From CAVSRC01 sp963732845 (GTDB taxonomy: Bacteria > Pseudomonadota > Alphaproteobacteria > Rhizobiales > Kaistiaceae): a stretch of 64,000 nt of DNA. The position numbers were made by a program, and so were the translations under genes. The notes beneath the pieces were generated by a model, which was given only the letters and a program-made list of their open reading frames with translations, did no database searches and had not been told where the DNA came from. The DNA is taken from positions 72,711-136,710 of the forward strand of contig CAVTBE010000004.1 of assembly GCA_963732845.1 (NCBI GenBank). The letters run 5' to 3'. Positions 54,318 through 63,076 of the stretch are shown piece by piece. The stretch's first letter is position 1. Every line of letters starts with the position of its first letter.

Positions 54318-54344
54318 CCATCTCCCCCGCAAAGGGGGAGATGG
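54318..54344. repeat. Perfect hairpin CCATCTCCCCC-GCAAA-GGGGGAGATGG
   Basis: 11-bp perfect stem with a 5-base loop in the 165-bp gap between the gamma-glutamyltransferase and amidase genes. It could act as a terminator or transcript stabiliser; the sequence also looks like a dispersed palindromic unit of Rhizobiales intergenic DNA. The gap shows no other gene-like feature. Confidence 0.7.
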
Positions 54345-54390
54345 ATTCTGTGCCCACTCGTTGTCGCCCTGCGCCAAAGGGAGCTTGCTG

Positions 54391-55581
54391 ATGCTTATTC
54401 CCGCCGATCCCGTCCACGCCTTCGTCGCCTATCGCGACGTGGACGTTCCCCACGCGGCGTCCGGCCCGCTCGCCGGGCTGAGCTTCGCGGTCAAGGACAT
54501 CTACGACGTCGCCGGTTATCCGACCGGCTGCGGCAGTCCGGAGAAGACAGCGGAAGACCCGGTGCCGACGAAGCATGCCGCCTGCGTGGCGAAGCTGCTT
54601 GCCGCCGGCGCCGCCTTCGTCGGCAAGACCTACACGGCCGAGCTCGCCTTCTCGCTCGACGGGCGCAACGAGCATTACGGCACGCCGATCAACCCGGCGG
54701 CGCCCGGCCGCGTGCCGGGCGGCTCGTCGTCGGGCTCGGCGGCGGCGGTGGCGGCGGGTCTGGTCGATTTTGCGCTTGGCTCGGACACCGGCGGCTCGGT
54801 GCGTGGGCCGGCCTCCTTCTGTGGCCTGATCGGGCTCCGCCCCACCTTCGGCCGCATCGACATCTCCGGCACCATGCCGCTTGCCGACATCTTCGACACG
54901 GTCGGCTGGTTCACGCGCGACATCGAGACCTATCGGCGCGTCGGCGCGGTGCTGCTCGGCGAGGATGCCGCAGGCCCACCGCTATCGCGCATGGTGGTGG
55001 CGGAAGATGCGTGTGCCCTCTTTGCCGCGGAGAACGATCGCGTCGTCCTCGACACGGCGATCGCGCGAGCGGCGCGGCATCTCGCCTCCGATGGCGCGGT
55101 GAGGGTAGCGGACGGTGCCGAGGGGCTCGAGCGCTGGCACGTCACCTATCGCACCATGCAGGGCTGGCACGCTTGGGCGGCGCACGGGCCGTGGATCGAG
55201 AGCCGCAAGCCGGATCTCAATCCGGCGGTCGTCACCCGCTTCGCGGCGGCGAAGGCGGTGACGCGGGACGCCTACGACGCAGCGGCGACCTTCCGCATGC
55301 AGGCCGCGCAGCGGGTGGCCGAGCTGGTCGGCGACGACCGGGTGATCGTGCTGCCGACCATGCCCGGCATCGCGCCTCTGCTCGACGCCAGCGAGGATGC
55401 CTTCGAGCGCTTTCGCGGGCGGGCGGTCTCCATGCTGTGCATCGCCGGGCTCGCCGGCCTGCCGCAGATCTCGCTGCCGCTGATGACGGTGGACGGCTGT
55501 CCGGTCGGCCTGTCGCTGATCGGCCCGCGGGGCCGCGACCGGGCGCTGATCGACCTTGCCGGCAGGATTCTCGCCGGGTGA
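54391..55581 (+). CDS. Amidase-signature enzyme (396 aa)
   Basis: Ser-cisSer-Lys amidase. The catalytic Lys is K35 in FAVKDIYD, the Ser-rich loop GGSSSGSAAAV is at residues 110-120 and the nucleophile Ser136 is in DTGGSVRGPA. Length is slightly short for the family but all core elements are present. It hydrolyses an amide in the cytoplasm; substrate unknown. The neighbouring gamma-glutamyltransferase and the uptake systems suggest it processes imported amides. ATG 54391 is chosen as the family-like start (MLIPADPVHAF). Confidence 0.9.
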   Translation: MLIPADPVHAFVAYRDVDVPHAASGPLAGLSFAVKDIYDVAGYPTGCGSPEKTAEDPVPTKHAACVAKLLAAGAAFVGKTYTAELAFSLDGRNEHYGTPINPAAPGRVPGGSSSGSAAAVAAGLVDFALGSDTGGSVRGPASFCGLIGLRPTFGRIDISGTMPLADIFDTVGWFTRDIETYRRVGAVLLGEDAAGPPLSRMVVAEDACALFAAENDRVVLDTAIARAARHLASDGAVRVADGAEGLERWHVTYRTMQGWHAWAAHGPWIESRKPDLNPAVVTRFAAAKAVTRDAYDAAATFRMQAAQRVAELVGDDRVIVLPTMPGIAPLLDASEDAFERFRGRAVSMLCIAGLAGLPQISLPLMTVDGCPVGLSLIGPRGRDRALIDLAGRILAG

Positions 55582-55644
55582 GGTGATCGGCCGGGTAAAA
55601 TCGGTACACTCTCCGGCAGAGAGGACCACCGCGGGGGGAGCCCA

Positions 55645-57027
55645 GTGAAACCGCTCTGTTTCGTTCTGATGCCGTTCGGCCGCAAGTCCCATGGCAGCGG
55701 GCGCCTGGTCGACTTCGACGCGGTCTACGAGCAGATTCTCGCGCCCGCGGCGGAGGCCGCCGGCATGGAGGTGATCCGCGCCGATCAGGAACAGGTCGGC
55801 GGCACCATCCACAAGCCGATGTACGAGCGGCTGATGCTCTCCGACTTCGCGGTGGCCGACGTCACCGGCGCCAATCCCAACGTCTATTACGAGCTCGGCA
55901 TCCGCCATGCGCTCAGACCGCGCAGCACGGTGATGGTGTTTGCCGAGGGGACGACGCTGCCCTTCGATGTCGCCTCGCAGCGCGGCACCCCCTACCATCT
56001 CGACGAGACCGGCAGGCTCACCGACGTTGCCGGCGATGTGCAGCGGGTCAGCGGGCGCCTGAGCGCGGCCTATGCCGATGTCCATGACGACAGCCCGCTG
56101 TTCCAGCTCATCGACGGCATGCCGCGCCACGAGGTCGACCACATCAAGACCGACGTGTTCCGCGACAGAGTCGCCATCTCGCAGGATTTCAAGAAACGCC
56201 TGACGGAGGCGCGCATACGGGGCATCGATGCGGTGCGCGCCGTCGCCGCCGATCCCAATCTCAAGGATCTGCGCACCGTCCAGGCGGGCGTCATCGTCGA
56301 CCTCATGCTGTCGTTCCGGGCGGTCGGCAATGCCGAGGGCTGCGAGGAGATGGTCAAGCTCTACGAGCGCATGCCGCCGGAACTGCAGAAGGCACGCATG
56401 ATCCGCGAGCAGCTCGGTTTCGCGCTCAACCGGATCGGCCGCCGCCAGGACGCCGAGCAGGTGCTCACCGCCGTGATTGCGGATTACGGCGAGAGCAGCG
56501 AGACCAACGGCCTGCTCGGCCGCATCTACAAGGACCAGTGGGAGGCGGCGAAAAAGGACGGCCAGGATTTCGCGGCGCGCGGCTTCCTCAAGCGCGCCAT
56601 CGCCACCTACCGCGCCGGCTTCGAGGCGGACTGGCGCGATCCCTATCCGGGGATCAATGCGGTGACCCTGATGGAGATGGAGGACAAGCCGGGCGAGACG
56701 CTGGAGCAGATGCTGCCGGTGGTGCGCTATGCTGCCCAGCAGCGCGTGCGCAAGGACGACAATGGTGGTGGCGATTACTGGGACCACGCCACCCTGCTGG
56801 AACTGGCGGTGCTGGCGCGCGACCAGGATGCGGCGGCGGACCACGCGGCCAACGCGCTGGCGATCGTGCGCGAGCCGTGGGAGCCGGCGACGACGGCGCG
56901 CAACCTCAGGCTTATCCGCGAGAAGCGCCAGTCGCGCGGCGAAGACGCGGCGTGGATCGGCGAGATCGAACAGGCGCTTGCCGGGAGCGAGGCGCGGCTG
57001 ACGGCGCCGGCGGGCCCGACGTCCTGA
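55645..57027 (+). CDS. Deoxyribosyltransferase/TIR-like domain plus TRAF-binding (ASK1-type) helical region (460 aa)
   Basis: The N-terminal about 160 residues have the flavodoxin-like pattern of the nucleoside deoxyribosyltransferase/TIR superfamily: CFVLMPFGRK at the start, EVIRADQEQVGGTIHKPMY, then LSDFAVADVTGANPNVYYELG with conserved D72, N79 and E83. The rest is alpha-helical with TPR-like helix pairs (QLGFALNRIGRRQDAEQVLTAV), as in the TRAF-binding region of the human kinase ASK1. Bacterial proteins with this pair of domains are predicted NAD- or nucleotide-consuming effectors with a sensor. A 63-bp gap separates it from the amidase gene. No function is proven. Confidence 0.8.
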   Translation: MKPLCFVLMPFGRKSHGSGRLVDFDAVYEQILAPAAEAAGMEVIRADQEQVGGTIHKPMYERLMLSDFAVADVTGANPNVYYELGIRHALRPRSTVMVFAEGTTLPFDVASQRGTPYHLDETGRLTDVAGDVQRVSGRLSAAYADVHDDSPLFQLIDGMPRHEVDHIKTDVFRDRVAISQDFKKRLTEARIRGIDAVRAVAADPNLKDLRTVQAGVIVDLMLSFRAVGNAEGCEEMVKLYERMPPELQKARMIREQLGFALNRIGRRQDAEQVLTAVIADYGESSETNGLLGRIYKDQWEAAKKDGQDFAARGFLKRAIATYRAGFEADWRDPYPGINAVTLMEMEDKPGETLEQMLPVVRYAAQQRVRKDDNGGGDYWDHATLLELAVLARDQDAAADHAANALAIVREPWEPATTARNLRLIREKRQSRGEDAAWIGEIEQALAGSEARLTAPAGPTS

Positions 57028-57130
57028 AGTCGCGCGATGGCTCCGCGCGTCGTTTCGACGCTTGGTGCGGGACTTGCCTCCAATTGGCCGCATTCGGTCT
57101 TGAGTTCTCGGGGTGGGGAAGGGTCGCGCC

Positions 57131-58243
57131 GTGACTGCTGTCCGCCGGGTCGGAATTGCCGTTGCAGGGTTGCTGGCCGTCGCGATGGCGGGGCCGGCTT
57201 TGGCGCACCCGCACGTCTTCGTCGATGCCCGCGCCGAGATCGTCTTCGACAAGGCCGGCGAAGTCACCGCCGTCCGCCACATCTGGCAGTTCGACGAGGC
57301 CTTCACCGCCTTCGCCATCCAGGGCCTCGATGCCAATAATGACGGCAAGCTCAGCGACGCCGAGCTGGCGCCGCTGGCCAAGGTCAACGTCGATTCGCTG
57401 AAGGAGTACGCCTTCTTCACCTGGCTGAGGCAGGGGAAGAAGACCTTCCGCTTCGTGCCGCCGACCGAATACTGGCTCGAGTTCCACGGTGGCCGGCTGA
57501 CCCTGTTCTATACGCTGCCGCTGAAGACGCCGGTGGCGATCCACGGCAAGGCGACGCTGGAAGTGTTCGATCCGGAATATTTCGTCGCCTTCACTTTCCC
57601 CGAGCACAAGCCGGTGACGCTCACCAATGCGCCGCCCGGGTGCGAGGCTGCGTATCATCCGCCGCAAATGCTCGACGCCAAGACCATGGCGGAGCTGTCG
57701 TCGATTCCGGTCGACCAGCATGACCTGCCGCCGGAATTGCAGGATGCCGCTGCGGGGCTCGCCAATCTGATTTCACTGCAATGCCCGGGTACGCCAACGG
57801 GCACGGCGGTCGACCCGTTCGAGGCGGTGATGGCGGCTGGCAACGGCAAGGCGGATGCCGGGACACCGGCGGCCGGGCCTGCCCCACCGCCGGCGCCGCA
57901 AGCCGCGGCGGCCGATCCGGCAGCCGTCGGGAACCTGACAGCGGCCGATATTGCCGCAGCGCCGGGCGGGAGTGCAGCACCGCCCATGCCGCAAGCCGCG
58001 CCGCCGCCGCCCGCTTCGCCCGGCGCATCGTCAGCGGCCGCGCCTGCCGAGCCGACGACACTGGTGATCCATGAAAACGGTGGCGCGGACACGGCGACGC
58101 CGCCTGTGGCTGCCAAGGATCAGGCCGCGACGGGCCAATCAGGCCTGGCGGAAATCGGCGCGCTCGCTCTAGCCATCCTGCTTGCCAGCGGCATCGCGGT
58201 CGCCGGGTTCTTCCTGCTGCGCACTCTGAGGCGTGCGCGATGA
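57131..58243 (+). CDS. DUF1007-family exported protein with C-terminal membrane anchor (370 aa)
   Basis: Signal peptide GIAVAGLLAVAMAGPALA followed by HPHVFVDARAEIVFDKAGEVTAVRHIW, the signature of DUF1007 proteins. An EF-hand-like loop DANNDGKLSDAEL is present. After residue about 220 a Pro/Ala-rich linker leads to a final transmembrane helix (IGALALAILLASGIAVAGFFLL). DUF1007 genes usually sit beside NicO-type metal transporters, as here: the stop overlaps the next gene by ATGA at 58240-58243. Likely handles Ni, Co or Zn in the periplasm. GTG at 57131 is preferred as it has GGGGAAGGG before it. Confidence 0.88.
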   Translation: MTAVRRVGIAVAGLLAVAMAGPALAHPHVFVDARAEIVFDKAGEVTAVRHIWQFDEAFTAFAIQGLDANNDGKLSDAELAPLAKVNVDSLKEYAFFTWLRQGKKTFRFVPPTEYWLEFHGGRLTLFYTLPLKTPVAIHGKATLEVFDPEYFVAFTFPEHKPVTLTNAPPGCEAAYHPPQMLDAKTMAELSSIPVDQHDLPPELQDAAAGLANLISLQCPGTPTGTAVDPFEAVMAAGNGKADAGTPAAGPAPPPAPQAAAADPAAVGNLTAADIAAAPGGSAAPPMPQAAPPPPASPGASSAAAPAEPTTLVIHENGGADTATPPVAAKDQAATGQSGLAEIGALALAILLASGIAVAGFFLLRTLRRAR

Positions 58244-59295
58244 GGCGGGCAGGGTCCCGCCTGGCCGCGGTTGCCGTTGCGGGGGCGCTGCTGGCGGTGG
58301 CGGCCGGCGTCGCCCATGCGGCCAGCCCCTTCGGCATTGCCACGCCGGATTCGCCCGGCGGTGCCGGCTTCGGCGGGCCGCTCGGTCCGTTCTTCGTGCG
58401 CGTCGCCTACTATCAGAGCATCTTCTATCAGGGCCTCACCCACGCGCTGTCCGACATCAAGGACAATGGCTGGGCGGTGTGGCTGCTGCTTGCCCTCAGC
58501 TTCGCCTATGGCGTCTTCCATGCCGCCGGCCCCGGCCATGGCAAGGCGGTGATCAGCGCCTACATGGTCTCCTCCGGCGAGACGGCAAAACGCGGCATCG
58601 CGCTCTCCTTCATGGCCGCCTTCGTGCAGGCGCTGAGCGCGGTCACCATCGTCAGCGTGGCGGCGATTGTCTTCCGCGTCACCGCGGTCACCATGACCAG
58701 GGCGACCGACTGGTTCGAGATCCTGAGTTACGCGCTGGTGGCCCTGGTCGGCGGCTGGCTGCTGTGGTCGAAGACCCTCGGCGGCGGCCATCACCATCAC
58801 CACCACCATCATCATCATGCCGGGGCGTCCGAAGCGGGGCACGAGGACCATCACCACCACGATCACGACGATCACGATCATGCGCATGACCATGATCATG
58901 ATCATGGTCATGACCACGCGCATGGCGATGGTGCCGTCAGCGGTCCGGTCCGCACATGGGGAGAGACGCTGTCTCAGGCGTGGTCGGCGATCCTGGCGGT
59001 CGGCGTGCGCCCCTGCTCGGGCGCCATCATCGTGCTGGTGTTCGCCCTGTCGCAGGGTCTTTTCCTGGCCGGCGTCGCCGCTACTTTCGTCATGGCATTG
59101 GGCACCGGCCTGACGGTCGCATCGCTTGCGGTGCTGGCGGTGACCGCACGCGGCGTGGCGGTGCGCCTGTCAGGGATCGATTCACCGGTGACCGGGCGCA
59201 TCGTGCGCGTCGCCGAGATCCTCGCCGCCGCGGCGGTGCTGGTTCTTGGACTTGTCATGCTCGGCGGTGCGCTGGTGAACGGCTTCCACACTTAG
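58240..59295 (+). CDS. NicO/RcnA-type nickel/cobalt transporter with His-rich loop (351 aa)
   Basis: Polytopic membrane protein with the NicO signature HAAGPGHGKAVISAYM, followed by transmembrane helices. A His/Asp-rich cytoplasmic or periplasmic loop of about 45 residues (about 184-229) contains long runs of His alternating with Asp and Gly. GVRPCSGAIIVLVFALSQG and GTGLTVASLAVLAV are further RcnA-like elements. It is expected to export Ni or Co, or to take part in metal uptake with DUF1007. Translationally coupled to the DUF1007 gene. Confidence 0.92.
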   Translation: MRRAGSRLAAVAVAGALLAVAAGVAHAASPFGIATPDSPGGAGFGGPLGPFFVRVAYYQSIFYQGLTHALSDIKDNGWAVWLLLALSFAYGVFHAAGPGHGKAVISAYMVSSGETAKRGIALSFMAAFVQALSAVTIVSVAAIVFRVTAVTMTRATDWFEILSYALVALVGGWLLWSKTLGGGHHHHHHHHHHAGASEAGHEDHHHHDHDDHDHAHDHDHDHGHDHAHGDGAVSGPVRTWGETLSQAWSAILAVGVRPCSGAIIVLVFALSQGLFLAGVAATFVMALGTGLTVASLAVLAVTARGVAVRLSGIDSPVTGRIVRVAEILAAAAVLVLGLVMLGGALVNGFHT

Positions 59296-59299
59296 CATT

Positions 59300-60094
59300 T
59301 TACCCCGCATCCGCCCGATGGCGGCGCACCGCATCGCCGAAGGCGGCGAAGAGCTTCTGCGAGGGCAGGTCGGTCCTCACCCAGTATTCCGGGTGCCATT
59401 GCACACCGAGCGCGAAGCCGGCGGCGCCGCGCACGCTGACCGCCTCGACGGTGCCGTCCGTTGCGGTGGCCTCGACGGCGAGACCTTCGGCCAGCCGGTC
59501 GACCGCCTGACGGTGGAGCGAGTTCACGCGGATCGTATCGGTGCCGAGGATGCCAGCGAGCCGGCCGCCGGGGACGATCGCCACCTCATGGCGGATGGCG
59601 AAGCGGATGTCGGCGTCGTCGGAGACGGGCGCGCGGTGGTCGCTGCGCCCCGGTTCCTCCTGCACCTCGGCGATCAGGCTACCGCCGAGGGCGACGTTCA
59701 GCTCCTGCATGCCGCGGCAGATGGCGAACAGCGGAAGGCCGCGGCGCAACGTCGCCGCGATCAGCGGCATGGTGAGCGCATCGCGGCCGGGATCGTGCGG
59801 CTCGGTCTTCTGTGTCGCCGGGGTGCCGTAGCGTTCGGGATGGACGTTGGAGCGGCTGCCGGTGAGAAGCACACCGTCGACCCGCCCAAGCAGGGCATCG
59901 AGATCGAGCGCCGCGCCGAGGGCGGGCAGGATCAGCGGAATCGCGCCGAAACCATGGACAAGCGCGGCAAGATAAGTTTCCGGCGCGGCGTGCCAGACAT
60001 AGCCGTCGCCCGGCCTGATGTCGGCCGGGACGATGATCAGCGGCGGTTCGGCGGCAATGTGTCCCATTCCTGTATCTCGAGGTTGCGACGCCAT
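59300..60094 (-). CDS. Class I glutamine amidotransferase-like, gamma-glutamyl-GABA hydrolase (PuuD) type (264 aa)
   Basis: Peptidase C26-type hydrolase. The nucleophile Cys126 lies in PLFAICRGMQELNVALGG, and GSLIAEVQ, VNSLHRQAVDRLA and VQWHPEYW supply the remaining conserved residues. The family includes PuuD, which frees GABA from gamma-glutamyl-GABA in putrescine degradation. Start at 60094 or at 60067 (MGHIAAEPP). It is convergent with the NicO gene and divergent from the TRAP binding-protein gene. Confidence 0.88.
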   Translation of the reverse strand: MASQPRDTGMGHIAAEPPLIIVPADIRPGDGYVWHAAPETYLAALVHGFGAIPLILPALGAALDLDALLGRVDGVLLTGSRSNVHPERYGTPATQKTEPHDPGRDALTMPLIAATLRRGLPLFAICRGMQELNVALGGSLIAEVQEEPGRSDHRAPVSDDADIRFAIRHEVAIVPGGRLAGILGTDTIRVNSLHRQAVDRLAEGLAVEATATDGTVEAVSVRGAAGFALGVQWHPEYWVRTDLPSQKLFAAFGDAVRRHRADAG

Positions 60095-60230
60095 GGTCCG
60101 GCGCCGGGAGTCCGGCGGGGCACCTTGGCGCTTGACAGCTTCCGGCCGATGGCGTCCGTTTCCCTGTGGTGCCCGCTTCGGCGAGGAAGTGGTTGTCTAT
60201 ATCGAAGCGGCCAAGGGAGGAAGTTCGCTT

Positions 60231-61343
60231 ATGGATCGTCGTTCATTCATCAAGAAGGCCGGCCTGGTGGCGGGGGGCGCTGCCGCCACGACCATCGCAG
60301 CACCGGCCATTGCCCAGTCCATGCCAGAAATCAAGTGGCGCCTGACCTCGGCCTTCCCGAAGGTCCTCGATACGCTCTATGACGGCGCCACGCGCACGTC
60401 TCAGATCGTCAGCGACCTGACCGACGGCAAGTTCCAGATTCAGCCCTTTGCCGGTGGCGAGATCGTGCCGTTGGCCGGCATCATCGACGCGGTGCAGAAC
60501 GATACCGTCGAGATGGGCCATACCGCCACCTACTACTATTTCGGCAAGGACCCGACCTTCGCGTTCGGCTGCACGGTGCCGTTCGGGCTGAACAGCCGCG
60601 GGCTCAATGCCTGGTGGTACTACGGCGGCGCGCTGGAGCTGATGAACAAGTTCTACGCCAAGTTCAACATGATTGGCTTCCCCTCCGGCAACACCGGTGC
60701 CCAGATGGGCGGCTGGTGGCGCAAGGAGGTGAACACCGTCGACGACCTCAAGGGCGTCAAGTTCCGTGTCGGCGGTTTCGGCGGTGCGGTGCTGGCCAAG
60801 CTCGGCGTTATCCCGTCCAACATCGCTCCCAGCGACATCTATCCGGCGCTCGAGAAGGGCACGCTGGACGCCACCGAGTTCGTCGGTCCCTATGACGACC
60901 TGAAGCTCGGCTTCTATAAGGTGGCCAAGTACTACTACTATCCGGGCTGGTGGGAAGGCGGCGCCTCGCTCTTCACCCTGATCAACCTGGACAAGTGGAA
61001 TTCGCTGCCGAAGGCCTATCAGGAAGCGATCAAGACGGCGTCGGCCGTGGTCAACAGCGAGATGCAGGCGCACTACGACCAGGTCAATCCAGGGGCGCTG
61101 CGCGAGCTGGTGAAAAACGGTGCGCAGCTGCGCCGGTTCTCCGACGAGATCATGTCGGCCTGCTTCGACGCTTCTATCGGGGTCTACGACGAGTTCAGCG
61201 CCAAGAACGCGTCCTTCAAGGAGATGTACGATTCGATGCGGGCGTTCCGCAACGAGGAGTATCTCTGGTTCCAGATCACCGACGGCGCCTACGACAACTT
61301 CATGTTCAACCAGCAGCGCGCCGGCAAGCTGCAGGCAGGCTAG
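60231..61343 (+). CDS. TRAP transporter substrate-binding protein, DctP type (370 aa)
   Basis: Periplasmic binding protein for a tripartite ATP-independent transporter. Begins with a twin-arginine-type signal MDRRSFIKKAGLVAGGAA, cleaved after PAIAQS; a Tat signal is common in this subgroup. DctP landmarks include GGEIVPLAGIIDAVQ, GWWRKEVNTVDDLKGVKFRV and WEGGASLFTLINLDKW. Its ligand could be a 2-oxo or hydroxy acid; unknown. A GGGAGG-like ribosome site precedes the ATG. It is convergent with the permease genes and ends before a strong terminator. Confidence 0.94.
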   Translation: MDRRSFIKKAGLVAGGAAATTIAAPAIAQSMPEIKWRLTSAFPKVLDTLYDGATRTSQIVSDLTDGKFQIQPFAGGEIVPLAGIIDAVQNDTVEMGHTATYYYFGKDPTFAFGCTVPFGLNSRGLNAWWYYGGALELMNKFYAKFNMIGFPSGNTGAQMGGWWRKEVNTVDDLKGVKFRVGGFGGAVLAKLGVIPSNIAPSDIYPALEKGTLDATEFVGPYDDLKLGFYKVAKYYYYPGWWEGGASLFTLINLDKWNSLPKAYQEAIKTASAVVNSEMQAHYDQVNPGALRELVKNGAQLRRFSDEIMSACFDASIGVYDEFSAKNASFKEMYDSMRAFRNEEYLWFQITDGAYDNFMFNQQRAGKLQAG

Positions 61344-61362
61344 GCTCCGCGCCGACGAGATG

Positions 61363-61395
61363 AAAAAGGCCCCGGGGAAACCCGGGGCCTTTTTT
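61363..61395. terminator. Bidirectional intrinsic terminator
   Basis: AAAAA followed by GGCCCCGGG (61368-61376), GAAA loop, CCCGGGGCC (61381-61389) and TTTTTT (61390-61395). It has a 9-bp GC stem with A- and U-tracts on both sides, so it works for both the plus-strand binding-protein gene and the convergent TRAP permease gene. Confidence 0.9.
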
Positions 61396-63071
61396 CATTG
61401 GCCGAAGTTCGGCCCACCGTTGCCTGAGCTTCCCCCCAAATTCGGCCCGCTGCCGCCGGCGCCGAAATTCGGACCCGCGGCGCCGCCGCCGTCAGGGGCG
61501 GGAGTGGGGGCCGGGGCCTCTCCGCCCAAATTGGGCCCGTCGCCGCTGTTACCGCCAGTTCCGACATTGGGTTCGCCGGTGTTGCCGCCGGCGCCGAAAT
61601 TCGGCCCGCCGCCCGATCCGCCGCCAGCTCCGAAGTTGGGAGTGCCGCCGCCGAAATTCGGCGCCTGGATCTCGATCACGCCCGGCTCGACGTGGACTTG
61701 ATCAGCCTTGTAGCGGGTCACCATGCCGGGGAAGCCGATGGTGAGGCCGATCATGATCACTTGGATGACGACGAAGGGCAGCGCCCCCCAATAGATCTGC
61801 GCCGTGGTGATTGGCGCGATCCGCGCGCCCGTCACACGGTCGATGTAGGGGTCGCGCGGTGCCACCGAGCGCAGGAAGAAGAGCGAGAAGCCGAACGGCG
61901 GATGCATGAACGCCGTCTGCATGTTGATGCCGAGCAGGATGCCGAACCAGATGAGGTCGATGCCGAGGTGTTCGGCTGCCGGGCCGACCAGGGGCACGAT
62001 GATGAAGGCGAGTTCGAAGAAATCGAGAAAGAAGGCGAGAATGAAGACGAGGATGTTGACGACGATCAGGAAGCCGAGCTGACCGCCGGGCAGGCCGGTC
62101 AACAGGTTCTCGACCCACAGATGACCATCGACGCCGAAGAAGGTCAGGCTGAAGACGCGCGAGCCGATGAGGATGAAGAGCACGAAGGAGGACAGCTTGG
62201 TGGTCGAATCGAGCGCCTGGCGCAGCATCGTCCAGTTGAGCCGCCCCTTGATCGCAGCCAGCACCATGGCGCCGACCGCGCCCATGGCGCCGCCTTCGGT
62301 CGGTGTGGCCAGGCCGATGAAGATGGTGCCGAGCACTAGGAAGATCAGCACCAGCGGCGGGATCAGCGCGACGATGACGCGGACGATAAGCTGACTGCCG
62401 CTATAGGTGCGGAATTCCTTCGGCAGCGCCGGCGCCACGCTCGGGAAGATCGCCGTCATGCCGATGACGTAGGCGACGTAGAGGCCGGAGAGGACCAGCC
62501 CCGGAACGACCGCGCCGGAGTACATGTCGCCGACCGAGCGGCCGAGCTGATCGGCCATGACGATCAGCACCAGGCTCGGCGGGATGATCTGCGCCAGCGT
62601 GCCCGAGGCGGCAATGACGCCGGCGGCCAGGCGCCGGTCGTAGCCGTAGCGCAGCATGATCGGCAGCGAGATGAGCCCCATGGCGATGACCGAGGCGGCG
62701 ACGACGCCGGTGGTCGCGGCGAGCAGGGCGCCGACGACGACCACGGCAAGGGCCAGGCCACCGCGCACCGGCCCGAAAAGCTGGCCGATGGTGTCGAGCA
62801 GGTCCTCCGCCATGCCCGATCGTTCGAGGACCAGGCCCATGAAGGTGAAGAACGGCACGGCAAGCAGCGTGTCGTTGCTCATCACGGCGAAGAGGCGGTC
62901 GGGCAGCGCCTGGAAGAACGTCGGCGAGAAGAGACCGAGCTGGATGCCGACCAGGCCCCAGGCGAGGCCGTTGAAGGCGAGCGCGAAGGCCACCGGGTAG
63001 CCGAGCAGCAGCACGACCACGAGCGACGCAAACATCAGGGGCGCCATGTTGGCAGTGATGAACGCGACCAT
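61395..63071 (-). CDS. TRAP transporter large permease, DctM type, with PNFG-repeat C-terminal tail (558 aa)
   Basis: Membrane subunit of the TRAP importer with about 12 helices (VAFITANMAPLMFASLVVVLLLGYPVAFALAF at the start; MANQTAFMHPPFG-type loop, here NMQTAFMHPPFGFSLFFL). From about residue 468 to the end there is an extra tail of about 90 residues, rich in Gly, Pro and Asn. It contains eight copies of a P-N-[FLV]-G core, several followed by Gly-Ala-Gly-Gly. Family members usually end soon after the last helix. The tail could be a linker or surface-exposed cytoplasmic segment. The gene lies five bases from the small permease. Confidence 0.92.
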   Translation of the reverse strand: MVAFITANMAPLMFASLVVVLLLGYPVAFALAFNGLAWGLVGIQLGLFSPTFFQALPDRLFAVMSNDTLLAVPFFTFMGLVLERSGMAEDLLDTIGQLFGPVRGGLALAVVVVGALLAATTGVVAASVIAMGLISLPIMLRYGYDRRLAAGVIAASGTLAQIIPPSLVLIVMADQLGRSVGDMYSGAVVPGLVLSGLYVAYVIGMTAIFPSVAPALPKEFRTYSGSQLIVRVIVALIPPLVLIFLVLGTIFIGLATPTEGGAMGAVGAMVLAAIKGRLNWTMLRQALDSTTKLSSFVLFILIGSRVFSLTFFGVDGHLWVENLLTGLPGGQLGFLIVVNILVFILAFFLDFFELAFIIVPLVGPAAEHLGIDLIWFGILLGINMQTAFMHPPFGFSLFFLRSVAPRDPYIDRVTGARIAPITTAQIYWGALPFVVIQVIMIGLTIGFPGMVTRYKADQVHVEPGVIEIQAPNFGGGTPNFGAGGGSGGGPNFGAGGNTGEPNVGTGGNSGDGPNLGGEAPAPTPAPDGGGAAGPNFGAGGSGPNLGGSSGNGGPNFGQ

Positions 63072-63076
63072 GGCGG

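Noticed and set aside
54982..57420. Very long minus-strand open frame (812 codons) opposite amidase and TRAF-binding protein genes
   Set aside because: Runs antisense through several well supported plus-strand genes, is His/Arg/Asp-rich, and has no family pattern. A shadow frame.
61395..61673. CRISPR-like or tandem-repeat array in the TRAP permease tail region
   Set aside because: Repeats are in frame with the permease and translate to a consistent P-N-[FLV]-G pattern, so they are coding rather than an array.
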